DNA of 38,481 nt, from the NCBI GenBank assembly GCA_945900755.1, contig CAMDKS010000029.1, positions 1 through 38,481 of the forward strand, written 5' to 3'. Below, in pieces: positions 13,505 through 21,693 of this stretch. Numbering within the stretch: position 1 is the first letter of the stretch; every line of letters starts with the position of its first letter. Source of the DNA: Bdellovibrio sp. ZAP7 (GTDB lineage Bacteria > Bdellovibrionota_B > Oligoflexia > Oligoflexales > RGVZ01). The notes under the pieces were generated by a model that made no database searches, was not told where the DNA came from, and was given only the letters and a program-made list of their open reading frames with translations. The translations under genes and the position numbers were made by a program.

Positions 13505-16117
13505 CTATTTGAGGGCGGCAATCAGTGCCCGCACATGATCGACAATGGCCTGTTGGCCGTTCTGCCGCGCTGCGTCTCGAATGACTACTAGCTGTGACTT
13601 GATGGCGGCGATTTCATTGGCATAGTCATCTCCAAGGAGAGCAAACGTGGATAAATTCGTCACACCCGCTATGCGTGCTCCTTGTGAGGCGGTTGATCCC
13701 ATCTCGGTGGCGGAAAGTCCAAGTAGAGAAATGCCTTGCAGTGTTGTGACGGCGATTTGTTCGGCGGACTGACCGTCGAGTGTAAATGCGGCGAATGAGG
13801 CCTGATTTTTGCTGGCGTTAAGGGTCTCGGCTACTGCTGCGCGTAGTTTGCCAAGAGAATTTAAAGACTTGGAAGCGACACCTGCTCTAATCTCTTCGGT
13901 GACTGCTGCAGCAAGGGTCGCACGTTCATCGGAGGAACCAAAGCGGTCTATTCCCGAAATGGTGGTGGTCATCTGATTTAATAGATCTTCCAATGAGCGA
14001 GACGGAGCAGCAGGCAACGCCAGCATTTCAACCGACTGTTTAAGGGTGCGAACATAACGAGTTCGACGATCATTTTCGGTCATCGTCAAGCCACTGTCTG
14101 CGGGTGCGGATCTCCAGGCGCGCAGAGCCCCCGCATTAAGTATCAGGTTGACTCGTAGAGATTGGGCACCGGTCGAAACGTAGTATCCGACTAATTTTCC
14201 GAGGGCCTCGGCACGATTAGACGCAAGCTTTTTGACGGCATCTGAATTAGGTGTCAGGATCGGGTCTCGGAGGCGAGAAAGGATGGCGTTCCTGTGAAAA
14301 TCGAGGGCTTGACTCATGGTCAATGTCTCTACGCCTCGAGCATCAGCAGCGTCTGTAAAGCGAGTCAACGCATGTTCCAATCCTAAAACGGGAATGGACT
14401 CCGCGTCGTAGCGAATGCAGTCGGGATCAATGCCGTCAGAGATGTCATCAGCGTCGGTGTCGCTACAGGCAGGAATAATTTTATCCGTGTCCTTTATGTC
14501 TCGTCCTTCATTATAGAGGTAACTAATCGCTTGTCGGTCGTACTCGAGCTTTGGGCCTTTGGACGAGCCAATGGCATCCATGAGGTCGACTTCATGCTGG
14601 TAGTAATTATAATCCATAGCGGAATAGGTGGTCGGATTGGCAGAAAAATCAGCCGGCTTCGTGCCGTCAAAGGAAAGGGATCCTTTAAAGTTGTGGTCAA
14701 GACCAAAGGCATGGCCCATTTCATGGAAGAGTGTGGAGATGAAAACGCGGCGTCCGAAGTCGTCGACAAGTTTAGCGGCATCGTCATCGGAGGATGCGGC
14801 AATCATTTTTGACTGGATGGGAGAGGTTGCTACGTCTCGGGCATCTCGGAAACAGCGAACAACGTCACGTCGAGCGCCAAATAAAACCTCAGGGGACTTT
14901 GGCCCAAATTTGGCGTCAGCACCGTGGGGCAACTCACGGGCGTCACTAAGTTTAGCTGCGATATTGTACCAAGCATACGGCATGTAAATAAGGCTGTGAC
15001 TTTGAATCCCTGACATTGGATCTGAGGCATCGGTTTCATAAGCAGCGCCAGCATCACTCACCGTGTCAAAATTTACGACGTTGAATCGAGGATCTCCAAT
15101 TTTTTTGCCTTCAGGGAGTCGACCCTTAAATTGTACGACGTCACGCCCCAATTGATCGTGGAAATAGCGGTTCCAGCCTTCGATCCCACTTTTCATTTCC
15201 TTCATAAATTCTTCTGGCATATTGGGAGTGACATACCAATCAATTGTGGCGGAGGTCTCTGCTAACAAAAATCGATTTGCAAAGGATGTTTCTTCTCGTA
15301 CAGGAACGCCATTGACGATTCGGCGTTCAACAAATACTTTTTCATTCGATAGGAACATAAATCTCGAGGCAAAGGGATTCACATCCTCATTGTTTTCAAT
15401 GCCTTTATATCCCTCAGGAACTAAAGCATCGCGGGGAAACAGTGACTCCATAAAGGTCTGCACTCGGCCATCGGCGAGCATTAATCCAGATTCTTGCAGC
15501 AAATAGTCGCCATTTTCGTCATAGGTTAAAGAGCGAATCCAAGAACTGATCGGAGCAGGAGCGTCCTTGCCGTTCATAGATTTATGCACCAGCATTCCAG
15601 GACGATCAATAGCAACGGTAAGGGATCTCGAATTTTCGGAAAGTATTCGGTACTCGGCCACCAAAGTTTCTGGGTGATTGATATTACTTTCAAAAAGCCG
15701 CCGACTATCGGTCATGACCTGTAGCTTGTCGCCGAAAATTTGAAAGGTCACAGGTATGTGCCCCAAGGCCGTAGATTGATCTATCAATTCATATTCTGGG
15801 TTAACAGCCGAGGAGTACTGGAGGTCAAAGCCGTACAAGAACGTCCGATTGAGGATCTTCGATTTTTTTAGCGTGATTTCACCAGTAACATTATTTGAGG
15901 CAGGCGACGACGCTCTCTCACTATTCAAGGTGTCGGCGCGGGCGAGGTTCTGAGCGTCCATTCCAGAGCGAAGGTTGCTGATAGGTCGTGCAAGTTGGTG
16001 AACAATAAGATTTGATGCCATGGCTTCTGGATTCGGCTTAAGGGATCTGCGCTGGCCTTGACCGCAGCTAGATAGAATCGATAATAGTAATATCAAGTTT
16101 TGAGCTGCGTTTTTCAT
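13505..16117 (-). CDS. Large metzincin-type zinc metalloprotease lipoprotein
   Basis: The protein has 870 residues. A signal peptide ends in the lipobox LSSC (Cys18), so it should be a lipid-anchored envelope protein. Residues 275-500 hold a zinc-protease domain with the extended motif HEMGHAFGLDH (His465, Glu466, His469, His475) and a probable Met-turn Met501 in YSAMDYNYY, which marks the metzincin clan. The sequence around 555-570 (DADDISDGIDPDC) looks like a calcium-binding loop. The C-terminal 270 residues are Ala- and Leu-rich helices of unknown function. AAGGGGA lies just upstream of the ATG. It is divergent from another large lipoprotein gene and may form a functional pair with it. Substrate is unknown; host or prey proteins are possible but unproven. 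Confidence 0.8.
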   Translation of the reverse strand: MKNAAQNLILLLSILSSCGQGQRRSLKPNPEAMASNLIVHQLARPISNLRSGMDAQNLARADTLNSERASSPASNNVTGEITLKKSKILNRTFLYGFDLQYSSAVNPEYELIDQSTALGHIPVTFQIFGDKLQVMTDSRRLFESNINHPETLVAEYRILSENSRSLTVAIDRPGMLVHKSMNGKDAPAPISSWIRSLTYDENGDYLLQESGLMLADGRVQTFMESLFPRDALVPEGYKGIENNEDVNPFASRFMFLSNEKVFVERRIVNGVPVREETSFANRFLLAETSATIDWYVTPNMPEEFMKEMKSGIEGWNRYFHDQLGRDVVQFKGRLPEGKKIGDPRFNVVNFDTVSDAGAAYETDASDPMSGIQSHSLIYMPYAWYNIAAKLSDARELPHGADAKFGPKSPEVLFGARRDVVRCFRDARDVATSPIQSKMIAASSDDDAAKLVDDFGRRVFISTLFHEMGHAFGLDHNFKGSLSFDGTKPADFSANPTTYSAMDYNYYQHEVDLMDAIGSSKGPKLEYDRQAISYLYNEGRDIKDTDKIIPACSDTDADDISDGIDPDCIRYDAESIPVLGLEHALTRFTDAADARGVETLTMSQALDFHRNAILSRLRDPILTPNSDAVKKLASNRAEALGKLVGYYVSTGAQSLRVNLILNAGALRAWRSAPADSGLTMTENDRRTRYVRTLKQSVEMLALPAAPSRSLEDLLNQMTTTISGIDRFGSSDERATLAAAVTEEIRAGVASKSLNSLGKLRAAVAETLNASKNQASFAAFTLDGQSAEQIAVTTLQGISLLGLSATEMGSTASQGARIAGVTNLSTFALLGDDYANEIAAIKSQLVVIRDAARQNGQQAIVDHVRALIAALK

Positions 16118-16385
16118 AGAATCCCCTTGTATTTTTTAGACCGATCGTAAGGCATTCAACGCCTATTTGCAAATATCTGGCAGCACATTTTTCGCCACTT
16201 TTTTGAATATTTTCACGTGGAGACAGCCCTGGCTATTATCAAATTGAGTTTATTAACCCTACGGCCGGCCTCCGAAAAACGATGTAACCCCTTGTTTTAA
16301 GAGGCTTGTTTTAGACCGTTCAATTTTCCTTAAATTTTAAAATTCTCCTGCCGATGTAGTTAGTTGAAAGTCAGGAGGAGGCATC

Positions 16386-18164
16386 ATGAAAACCTATCGC
16401 CGTATTTCATCCATAATTGCAGGGGCAATTTTGTTTCTAGGAGCCACCGAACTGATGGTCGGTTGCTCAAAGAATGGTGCCGTTCGCCGCGGGGCTAAGG
16501 ACAAATCACCCGCCACAACCACAACAACCACGGAGACTACAACGACAAACGGTGAGACCGTCGCCTCGTCGTCCTCACTGGCCATTGGCTACCCGGAAGG
16601 CATGAGCGTTTCATCGGGTTCAACAGCCGCCGTCACTTCTAGCTCCACTGATGCGACCACAGTTAGTTATGCTTCCGGAAGTTTAGCAATCCCCACAAGC
16701 CTCGCATTAACAACGGCCGACTCTTATGACCCAACTGCAGCCACCCCCAAAGAACGCATCATGGATGCGGCCAAACGCCTCAAAGGTGAATCGAGTGAAT
16801 GCTTATCTGCACATATTTTTAATCCAGTGCCAATAAATTCTGACCCATGCTACAACCCGGACGGCGACCTTGCCGTTGTCAATCAAACCTATCCGCCAGC
16901 AAATCCAAGGTTTCCCAATGCGAGCGGCCTAACTCAAAGTGGCGAAGCCTGCCTTGCCGCCTATTCTCGTGGAAAGATGGCTGAAGTTGCGGCGATTGTC
17001 GATCAGGCTCAGGCTCTAGTCGAGGGCATGATTTGTGCTGCATACAAATCAAAAAGCAAGCAAGAGCTTCCAAAAGTGAATGAAGCTCTTGACCTGACAA
17101 CGCCACTTGCTGTCACCATTGGAGCACAAGTAGTAGGTGCTGATGCTGACCTGACTTCTGCTGCCGGGGCGCCCGCCATCGTAAACGGACCGCCACCCAT
17201 GGCCAATTTTCGAATCAAAAAAGCAGAGTTTAAGCGCCTCGATAATGTGGACGGCCGTGCCGCTTTTCTGTCTCAAATTATCATGGAAGTTAACGGAACT
17301 GTACGTGAAGTTCGTTTGATACATATGCCTTCAATAACGGCCGGAAACACTGACTATAAGGGTCGCCTATCGATCCGAACGACGCCGGTACAACGTGCTG
17401 GCATGGCAAGTAATCGGCAAGACTATCTGGACCTCAACTATATGATGGATCTTGATACCGCAGATGGGGGTAAACCTGCGACCCGCTACCGCTTGACTCG
17501 GGCGATGTTTAATCATGCAGCGTTAAAAACCATGAATGTGGATCCGTTTGCAGGCCTCGGCCAATTAAATTTGAATATTTCTGCAAATTTCGGCGATGCA
17601 CCTAACGCACAGGGATATGGACGATTCCCGACAGATGAGGTCAACGACTTAAATCTTACTATGGCTCAAGTAAATATGGCGGAGTACCAGGGAAACCCCT
17701 TGACCAATGAAGGCCGCCTCGCTTTCTGGGTCAATCCGGGCGGCAATTACAACGAGGCGGCACGTGGCTTCATCGCGGATCGCAAACGAGTTTCTGCAGA
17801 CTCTACTCGCCTTGGCGGCTGTGCTATTAGTGGTGCAGCCCTCAAGCCTGATATTTCCGGAAACTATTCTATACGTAAGGCACAAAGAACTGGTTATCAA
17901 CTAAAACCAACGGGCTACTACCATCCAAACGGCGGAGATGACATGGGAAACGACAGGGTCAACGCCAAATGCGCAGCAGGCGACTGTCAGATGGCCCCTT
18001 ATGTTTATAAACAGTGTTACCGGCAAAACGATGCAGGTCGCTACATACCATTCGGAAACACTGACACAACAAAGAATTATGACGTCATTAATGTTTTAGC
18101 AACACCCGGCGTTGTCAACGATAGAATGCCAGCTGTTGATGGAAAAATTGGCGCGCCAAAATAG
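16386..18164 (+). CDS. Large lipoprotein of unknown function
   Basis: The protein has 592 residues. The signal peptide ends in the lipobox LMVGC (Cys27), predicting a lipid anchor. A low-complexity linker follows at residues 40-110: a Thr run (TTTTTTETTTT) and then Ser/Thr-rich sequence, typical of a flexible surface stalk. The rest is a folded domain with several cysteines and Asn- and Asp-rich stretches. I recognise no family. The start has an unusually strong ribosome binding site (AGGAGGAGG, 6-7 bases upstream). It is transcribed divergently from the metzincin lipoprotein across a 268-bp gap. A substrate, inhibitor or partner role with that protease is conceivable, but only position supports it. 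Confidence 0.7.
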   Translation: MKTYRRISSIIAGAILFLGATELMVGCSKNGAVRRGAKDKSPATTTTTTETTTTNGETVASSSSLAIGYPEGMSVSSGSTAAVTSSSTDATTVSYASGSLAIPTSLALTTADSYDPTAATPKERIMDAAKRLKGESSECLSAHIFNPVPINSDPCYNPDGDLAVVNQTYPPANPRFPNASGLTQSGEACLAAYSRGKMAEVAAIVDQAQALVEGMICAAYKSKSKQELPKVNEALDLTTPLAVTIGAQVVGADADLTSAAGAPAIVNGPPPMANFRIKKAEFKRLDNVDGRAAFLSQIIMEVNGTVREVRLIHMPSITAGNTDYKGRLSIRTTPVQRAGMASNRQDYLDLNYMMDLDTADGGKPATRYRLTRAMFNHAALKTMNVDPFAGLGQLNLNISANFGDAPNAQGYGRFPTDEVNDLNLTMAQVNMAEYQGNPLTNEGRLAFWVNPGGNYNEAARGFIADRKRVSADSTRLGGCAISGAALKPDISGNYSIRKAQRTGYQLKPTGYYHPNGGDDMGNDRVNAKCAAGDCQMAPYVYKQCYRQNDAGRYIPFGNTDTTKNYDVINVLATPGVVNDRMPAVDGKIGAPK

Positions 18165-18204
18165 CCATGTACAATTAGGGGCTCTGGTGCAAAAATATCT
18201 CGGG

Positions 18205-19236
18205 CTATACCAATTTCAATCGGTATTCTGATTCCTTCAGCACCCGTCCAATCACGGCGCTGCGAGGAAATTTATTTTTGACGGCTGCGAGAGCTTGCGC
18301 CTGATCTTTTTCGCAAATGGCAAACACAATGCCCCCGGACGTTTGGGGGTCAAGGGTGAGCCATTTAAGTTCTTGGGCAACGGCGCCAAAGTCGACTTCT
18401 TTTTCCACATACCGCAAGTTGGTGCGGTGAGCTCGATTTAGCACCTCGGCGCGAAGAAGATCCAAGGCCCCTTCCAGAAATGGGAGTGCAGCCGTATTCA
18501 CTTCTACGGTGACACTACTGGCTCTGGCCATTTGTACCAAGTGGCCTGCAAGGCCGAAGCCGGTGATATCGGTGCCAGCTTTGATGTCAAAAGCGGTTAA
18601 TAATTCCGGAACTCGGTTTAAAGTCATCATGCTATTTAGGGCATCATCAATGGATGCAGCCGACGCCTTTTTTGATTTAAGTCCTGAGGTAATCGTTCCT
18701 GTGCCCAGTGGTTTGGTTAGGATCAAAACGTCTCCTGCATTCAGCCCAGCATTGGTCCAAACTTTTGTTTTGTCGACAAATCCAGTAACAGAAAAACCAA
18801 GCTTCAGAGTGTCATCGTCGATGCTGTGGCCTCCAACGAGGCAGGCTCCTGCCTCATGAATTTTGTCGATAGCGCCTTGCATGAGAGGCTTCAGTAATTC
18901 GAGAGGCAAGGTGCTAGATGGAAACGCCAGGATGGTCATGGCTGTTTTTGGAGAGCCGCCCATGGCGTAAACATCTGAAATGGCGTTTGCTGCTGCGACG
19001 GCACCAAAATTGTAGGGGTCATCGACAATGGGTGTAAAAAAATCCAGTGTTTGTACCATGCATCGACCATCGCCGAGATCCCAAACGCTGGCATCATCCA
19101 TGGTTGACGTACCAACGACGAGTTCTTTTGCGGAATTCATTTTAAGGGAGCCTAAGACGGCTCGCAAATCATCGGCCGGCAATTTTGCGGCGCATCCACC
19201 TTTGGTTACAGTTTCTGTTAGTCGAATTTTTTCCAT
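18205..19236 (-). CDS. selD: Selenide, water dikinase (selenophosphate synthetase)
   Basis: SelD makes selenophosphate from selenide and ATP, the selenium donor for selenouridine and selenocysteine. The 343-residue protein begins MEKIRLTETVTKGGCAAK: Cys15 and Lys18 match the essential Cys17 and Lys20 of the E. coli enzyme, while the second Cys (Cys19) is replaced by Ala. Metal- and ATP-binding stretches such as TLDFFTPIVDDP, GGHSIDD and TDITGFGLAGH are intact. The open frame continues 86 codons further upstream, but the ATG at 19236 has AAGGA in place and matches the family N-terminus. Since mnmH is in the same window and no selA, selB or selC is seen here, its nearest visible use is tRNA selenation. 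Confidence 0.92.
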   Translation of the reverse strand: MEKIRLTETVTKGGCAAKLPADDLRAVLGSLKMNSAKELVVGTSTMDDASVWDLGDGRCMVQTLDFFTPIVDDPYNFGAVAAANAISDVYAMGGSPKTAMTILAFPSSTLPLELLKPLMQGAIDKIHEAGACLVGGHSIDDDTLKLGFSVTGFVDKTKVWTNAGLNAGDVLILTKPLGTGTITSGLKSKKASAASIDDALNSMMTLNRVPELLTAFDIKAGTDITGFGLAGHLVQMARASSVTVEVNTAALPFLEGALDLLRAEVLNRAHRTNLRYVEKEVDFGAVAQELKWLTLDPQTSGGIVFAICEKDQAQALAAVKNKFPRSAVIGRVLKESEYRLKLV

Positions 19237-19495
19237 ATTAAATCCTTGAGAATCGCAGAGAGTTTTCAGTCGGTGAAGATATGTCTGTGTGGTGCGTTTG
19301 TCCACCTGTTTATGTAGTCGGAGCGAGTCAGTTTTAAAAGTGAGGGAGAGAAGTAGGTCTCTGATTTTATCGACAATTTTAAGTGTCTGACGCAGTCGCA
19401 CGCAGGTGGCACGCAGGCTGCAATGTCGTTCGCCAAAATGCAGAAATAGTGATTTTATAGTGGTTAAACCGACCTCAATTTGCAAGGAGACCACT

Positions 19496-19930
19496 GTGAC
19501 GCAAGCCTTTAGTACATGCCTCGGACTGGTTCTGAATCTCGCCTCGTTCGCAGGGACGACTCAATGGATGATGAGCATAGGCAAGCAGAACGCCCTAAAA
19601 ATAACGACACTTTGGCAGGCCGAATACGACGCTCATGTTTGCGGGCGCGCTCTTGCGGCCGTTGCTAATATTCACGGGGCAGCGACGTTAGCGAGTCACA
19701 AGCATCCATCAAAAAAGAAAATCATTGCCGCCGCCGAGTTGTACTTTCGCCGAAAAATTTTCGCTAAATATGAAAATGAATTTCAGATGACATCCAGTCA
19801 ATGTTTTAACCTGAATTCTCACGAATTGATTGCAGAAATGTATCTTCGTAATTCCGATGCTGCGAATGTCAATGATCCAAATTACGGATACCGACTTGTG
19901 GGTGCGAATCGGTTAAATGATGTTTTATGA
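19496..19930 (+). CDS. Small protein with N-terminal hydrophobic segment, first of Tad-like mini-operon
   Basis: The protein has 144 residues from GTG at 19496, with AAGGAGA just upstream. An earlier in-frame ATG at 19406 has no ribosome binding site. The N-terminus has a hydrophobic stretch (about residues 5-27) and then a helix with the pattern ALKITTLWQAEYDAHVCGRALAAVA, reminiscent of TadE/TadG-type pseudopilins. The resemblance is weak and no processing motif is clear. Its stop overlaps the alternative start of the next gene (ATGA). Context with the two following genes suggests an envelope or pilus-like assembly role. Confidence 0.5.
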   Translation: MTQAFSTCLGLVLNLASFAGTTQWMMSIGKQNALKITTLWQAEYDAHVCGRALAAVANIHGAATLASHKHPSKKKIIAAAELYFRRKIFAKYENEFQMTSSQCFNLNSHELIAEMYLRNSDAANVNDPNYGYRLVGANRLNDVL

Positions 19931-19968
19931 ATTGTGATTGTTCGGAGTTCTTAAGAGGAAATAGAAGA

Positions 19969-20274
19969 ATGGAATTTAGTCCCTTAATTATGGCCGCCTT
20001 TGCACTCATTTTGTCGCTAACAGCCTCGGCGCTGACCCTTAGGGCGCAAAGTGCTTTCTTTGAGCCATTGACAACGAGAACGCACCGTTTCGATTGCGAG
20101 GACCCACTGAGCCTTTTAACAAATCCGAATACGCAGCAGACGGTTTTGTTTTCAGGAGAGACTGAGGATTGTATGCTGCCCAATCTCTATAAGGATCGCG
20201 CTAATGACGAGTCGCGAGTCGAGGAGATGTTTGCCACGCTTCTAGCTCGCTGCGCCGCTGGAGAATGCCAATGA
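19969..20274 (+). CDS. Small single-membrane-span protein, pseudopilin-like topology
   Basis: The ATG at 19969 is preceded by AGAGGA and gives 101 residues. An alternative ATG at 19927 overlaps the upstream stop as ATGA and adds 14 residues, so coupling could also favour it. An N-terminal hydrophobic helix (MEFSPLIMAAFALILSLTAS) is followed by about 80 residues containing four cysteines (FDCEDP, EDCMLP, LLARCAAGEC), which may form disulfides in the periplasm. No family is recognised with confidence. The shape (short cytoplasmic part, one helix, small soluble domain) fits a minor pilin or an assembly factor. It overlaps the next gene by 4 bases. Confidence 0.5.
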   Translation: MEFSPLIMAAFALILSLTASALTLRAQSAFFEPLTTRTHRFDCEDPLSLLTNPNTQQTVLFSGETEDCMLPNLYKDRANDESRVEEMFATLLARCAAGECQ

Positions 20275-20714
20275 ACGTAGAGGACCTCCCGAGAACCGTC
20301 CTGACTTGTGGGGCCTGTCTGGTTTCCGGTTTTATTCTGGCGATGTGGTGTATGCCACTCATCAACTCCAAGCCGAGAACGCCCATTCAAAAATCAGGTT
20401 TTGCGGTGACTGTTCCTGTGACTCAGCTCAAAAATGTTGGAAAACTCGGCGACCTTCGTGGGAAGGTGGTCCGTTTTCTGCGAGTGCCTGTTGACGGAGG
20501 GTCGCCCTGTATCATTGACCACATGCCGCTTTCGATTTCGGTTCAAGATGGACTGGCTGTGTTTTCTGGGGCTCTTGAATCCCTTGAAAATTTTGTGATT
20601 CATGTTTCTCTTTCGGATTTTCGTTCCATTGAATTACTCGATGCCACACCAGGGGCAGAAAGAGCGCAGCTCCCATCTTGTCGGCTGCATCCGAGAGTGT
20701 CCTATGGGGAGTAG
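20271..20714 (+). CDS. CpaB/RcpC-like small membrane-anchored protein
   Basis: The protein has 147 residues from the ATG at 20271, which overlaps the previous stop as ATGA and has GGAG 7 bases upstream; the ATG at 20265 is too close to that site. One membrane helix (residues 9-30) is followed by a periplasmic region with the motif FAVTVPVTQL and an RGKVVRFLRVPVDGG segment that recalls the SAF-like domain of CpaB. In Tad pilus loci CpaB is directly followed by the secretin CpaC, as here. Similarity is partial and the protein is about half the usual CpaB length. It overlaps the secretin-like gene by 11 bases. Confidence 0.4.
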   Translation: MNVEDLPRTVLTCGACLVSGFILAMWCMPLINSKPRTPIQKSGFAVTVPVTQLKNVGKLGDLRGKVVRFLRVPVDGGSPCIIDHMPLSISVQDGLAVFSGALESLENFVIHVSLSDFRSIELLDATPGAERAQLPSCRLHPRVSYGE

Positions 20715-21693
20715 AGGCCTGTATGTTCATGTCTTCTGGATTTTGTGGTGGCTGCTTCAAGCCACGACTGCAAGTGGCGAGGAGCCCCAAAAAATTGTCA
20801 TTCATGCGGGCGAAACTCGCTCTATTCAATTGGCCAATGCCCTAAAGGTTCACGTTACTCGAAAAGGAATCATTCATTTGGTTCATGAACATGATGATTT
20901 TTGGAGTTTGACGGCCATCCGGACCGGGATCGTGGCCGTGGAAACGAAGATCATCGGAGCTGAGCCGCGCACCATTTTTATTGACGTCAGGCCCCATCCT
21001 GATCCTGTAAAATCCAAAAAAGCTCAAACGACCGAAGTGGTTCCCGAAAAGGAGCCCGAGTGCGAGCAGCCGATGGATGGCTCGCAATTTGAAATGCATG
21101 CGATCATCGAATTAATCGACGACACTCAAGTCGAGACGTCGGGAGTCGATAGTGATGTCAAATTGAAATTATCGCGTGGGGCACCGCTGGCGCAACTAAT
21201 TCTCGCATCAGAACCGCGTCACTCGGCGGTAAAGCGACATATTATTGGCGATCCCATTATCACGACGAGAGCTTGTGAAGACATCATCATTCGTGCTGGC
21301 GGTGAGGATCAAATTGACGTAAAAACGGAGGATGGTCACGCCGTCAGCACATGGAAAAGTCACGGTTTGGATATTAGGATGAAGATTGTTCCCGTAGATT
21401 TAGCAAAGATTAAGATCCCATTTTCGGTTTCCTTACGAACGCCATCAAAGGGTCGTGGGTCCTACGCTCTAAACGAAATCACGTCTTCCATCGAGGCCAA
21501 TGTGGGCAAAAAAATTCTCGCGGCAGTCCTGAATTTGTCGTCATCTTCGACCTCAAAAAGCGAGACACTATGGCTTGCAGGCGTGCCGATCATTGGCCCG
21601 TTCTTCAGGCTAACGGATGACTCGAAATCAGCTTCTAAGCTACTTCTTTGGTTTGAGATTGATCAAAGATCAGCCGATAGTCCAAAGCCATAA
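20704..21693 (+). CDS. Short secretin-like (CpaC-type) protein
   Basis: The protein has 329 residues from the ATG at 20704, overlapping the upstream gene by 11 bases, with GAGAG upstream. The mature N-terminus follows a signal peptide (MGSRGLYVHVFWILWWLLQA). Residues 24-70 (IVIHAGETRSIQLANALKVHV) resemble the pilus-formation N-terminal domain of CpaC and type II/III secretins. The last 90 residues resemble the end of a secretin: AGVPIIGPFFRL matches the conserved VPxLGxLFR element, followed by an LLLWFEI strand. At 329 residues it is much shorter than normal CpaC proteins (400-600), so some gate strands may be missing. It could form a small outer-membrane ring or be a diverged accessory protein. 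Its last 31 bases overlap the convergent next gene. Confidence 0.5.
   Translation: MGSRGLYVHVFWILWWLLQATTASGEEPQKIVIHAGETRSIQLANALKVHVTRKGIIHLVHEHDDFWSLTAIRTGIVAVETKIIGAEPRTIFIDVRPHPDPVKSKKAQTTEVVPEKEPECEQPMDGSQFEMHAIIELIDDTQVETSGVDSDVKLKLSRGAPLAQLILASEPRHSAVKRHIIGDPIITTRACEDIIIRAGGEDQIDVKTEDGHAVSTWKSHGLDIRMKIVPVDLAKIKIPFSVSLRTPSKGRGSYALNEITSSIEANVGKKILAAVLNLSSSSTSKSETLWLAGVPIIGPFFRLTDDSKSASKLLLWFEIDQRSADSPKP

Noticed and set aside
14531..14987. Plus-strand ORFs of 93 and 119 codons inside the metzincin gene
   Set aside because: They are antisense frames within a clear protease gene (the HEMGH region) with no start signals; shadows of the real frame.
19237..19494. 86 codons open upstream of selD, suggesting a longer protein
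   Set aside because: The ATG at 19236 has a ribosome binding site and matches the SelD N-terminus; the extension resembles nothing and is probably the selD leader.
19237..19495. Possible tRNA-Sec (selC) gene next to selD
   Set aside because: No GTTCGA-type T-loop or acceptor pairing was found by eye in this gap.
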